From Thermomicrobiales bacterium (GTDB taxonomy: Bacteria > Chloroflexota > Chloroflexia > Thermomicrobiales > UBA6265), in contig JAICJJ010000199.1 of assembly GCA_025928535.1 (NCBI GenBank), forward strand, positions 1-5,945: a stretch of DNA of 5,945 bases. Direction: 5' to 3'. The notes under the pieces were generated by a model. It made no database searches, was not told the DNA's origin, and saw only the letters and a list, made by a program, of their open reading frames with translations. Positions 5,622 through 5,945 of the stretch are shown here, piece after piece. Within the stretch, counting starts at the first letter, position 1; each line of letters opens with the position of its first letter. A program made the position numbers and the translations under genes.

Positions 5622-5945
5622 ATGACCCGAACCGGCGCCTTCATCTGCGACTGCCCGGTGCTGCCGTTGCCGCGACTCGTGCACGAGATCGTGCCAGTGC
5701 GGGCTGTGGCCCTCGCAAAACAGAACGGATGGAACGACGGCGTGTTGCGGATCGGCCCGCCGGACGCTGCAGTCACGGCGAATGAACCGCTCATCGTGGC
5801 CGCTGAGGTGGATGTCATCCCGCCGGACGGGCGAGTCGTTCCCACCGACACGATCATGGACGTGATGCCGATCGCCGCCAAGCGGCAAGGCGCGCTGGGC
5901 GCCGGCGTCTCCCGGGTCGCGCAGGGAGTTGTCTTGCTCCTGACC
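5622..5945 (+). CDS. PrdA/GrdE-like reductase component B protein (partial, N-terminal 108 aa)
   Basis: The frame is open from this ATG to the right edge, with a good ribosome binding site upstream. Residues 76-108 (from DTIMDVMPIAAKR through GALGAGVSRVAQG to VVLLLT) resemble the conserved stretch of D-proline reductase PrdA, recalled as LDIQPIATK, then GELGSGITRV, then a hydrophobic strand ending LTG; the preceding part (VLRIGP, then a strand rich in Val and Ile) also fits. Anaerobic clostridial PrdA and GrdE are proproteins cleaved at a Thr-Cys to make a pyruvoyl cofactor that binds the amino-acid substrate; that site would lie beyond the window. Compared with clostridial PrdA this protein lacks the long N-terminal extension, closer to GrdE or the shorter PrdD/PrdE paralogues. 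CDC at residues 9-11 is noteworthy. Family assignment is from remembered motifs; the activity, and whether it is cleaved, are unknown. Confidence 0.6.
   Translation, partial: MTRTGAFICDCPVLPLPRLVHEIVPVRAVALAKQNGWNDGVLRIGPPDAAVTANEPLIVAAEVDVIPPDGRVVPTDTIMDVMPIAAKRQGALGAGVSRVAQGVVLLLT

Noticed and set aside
5583..5888. Two minus-strand frames of about 100 codons near the right edge
   Set aside because: They are antisense to the plus-strand frame starting at 5622, which has a good ribosome binding site and family motifs.

Overview
The window is GC-rich DNA, close to fully coding, arranged as two divergent transcription units around a shared intergenic region at about 3245-3541. The best clue to the host is the exported binding protein. 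After a twin-arginine-like signal it has a low-complexity linker reading QDATPAASP, a style I associate with secreted proteins of Thermomicrobiales-type Chloroflexota. With the high GC this suggests that group, but no rRNA or marker gene is present, so the assignment is inference.

Left unit, minus strand, read from 3244 down to 1: a complete RbsB-type sugar-binding protein, an 82-bp gap containing an inverted repeat, a complete double-domain RbsA/MglA-type ATPase, and the first 202 codons of an RbsC-type permease whose ATG overlaps the ATPase stop as ATGA. Together they form a standard carbohydrate importer (CUT2 class). The binding pocket resembles that of ribose-binding protein, with changes at positions that contact the sugar. 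Upstream are a near-consensus promoter (TTGACA, 18-bp spacer, extended -10 TGC-TATTTG), a dyad whose halves flank it, and a leader of about 145 nt that can fold a compound hairpin over a perfect but orphan Shine-Dalgarno sequence.

Right unit, plus strand: a complete fold-type I PLP aminotransferase (391 aa) followed after 2 nt by a GTG-started AraC-family regulator (258 aa) with an N-terminal cupin-like sensor. The close spacing and lack of a ribosome binding site suggest translational coupling. After a 125-bp gap a further gene starts at 5622 and runs off the right edge. Its first 108 residues match, from memory of the family, the component-B/PrdA-like proteins of the D-proline and glycine reductase family.

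The importer probably brings in a pentose or related sugar. The right unit points to amino-acid metabolism, with the AraC protein a candidate local regulator. Whether the two units share a pathway cannot be decided here. I see no tRNA, rRNA, CRISPR array, insertion sequence or convincing intrinsic terminator.
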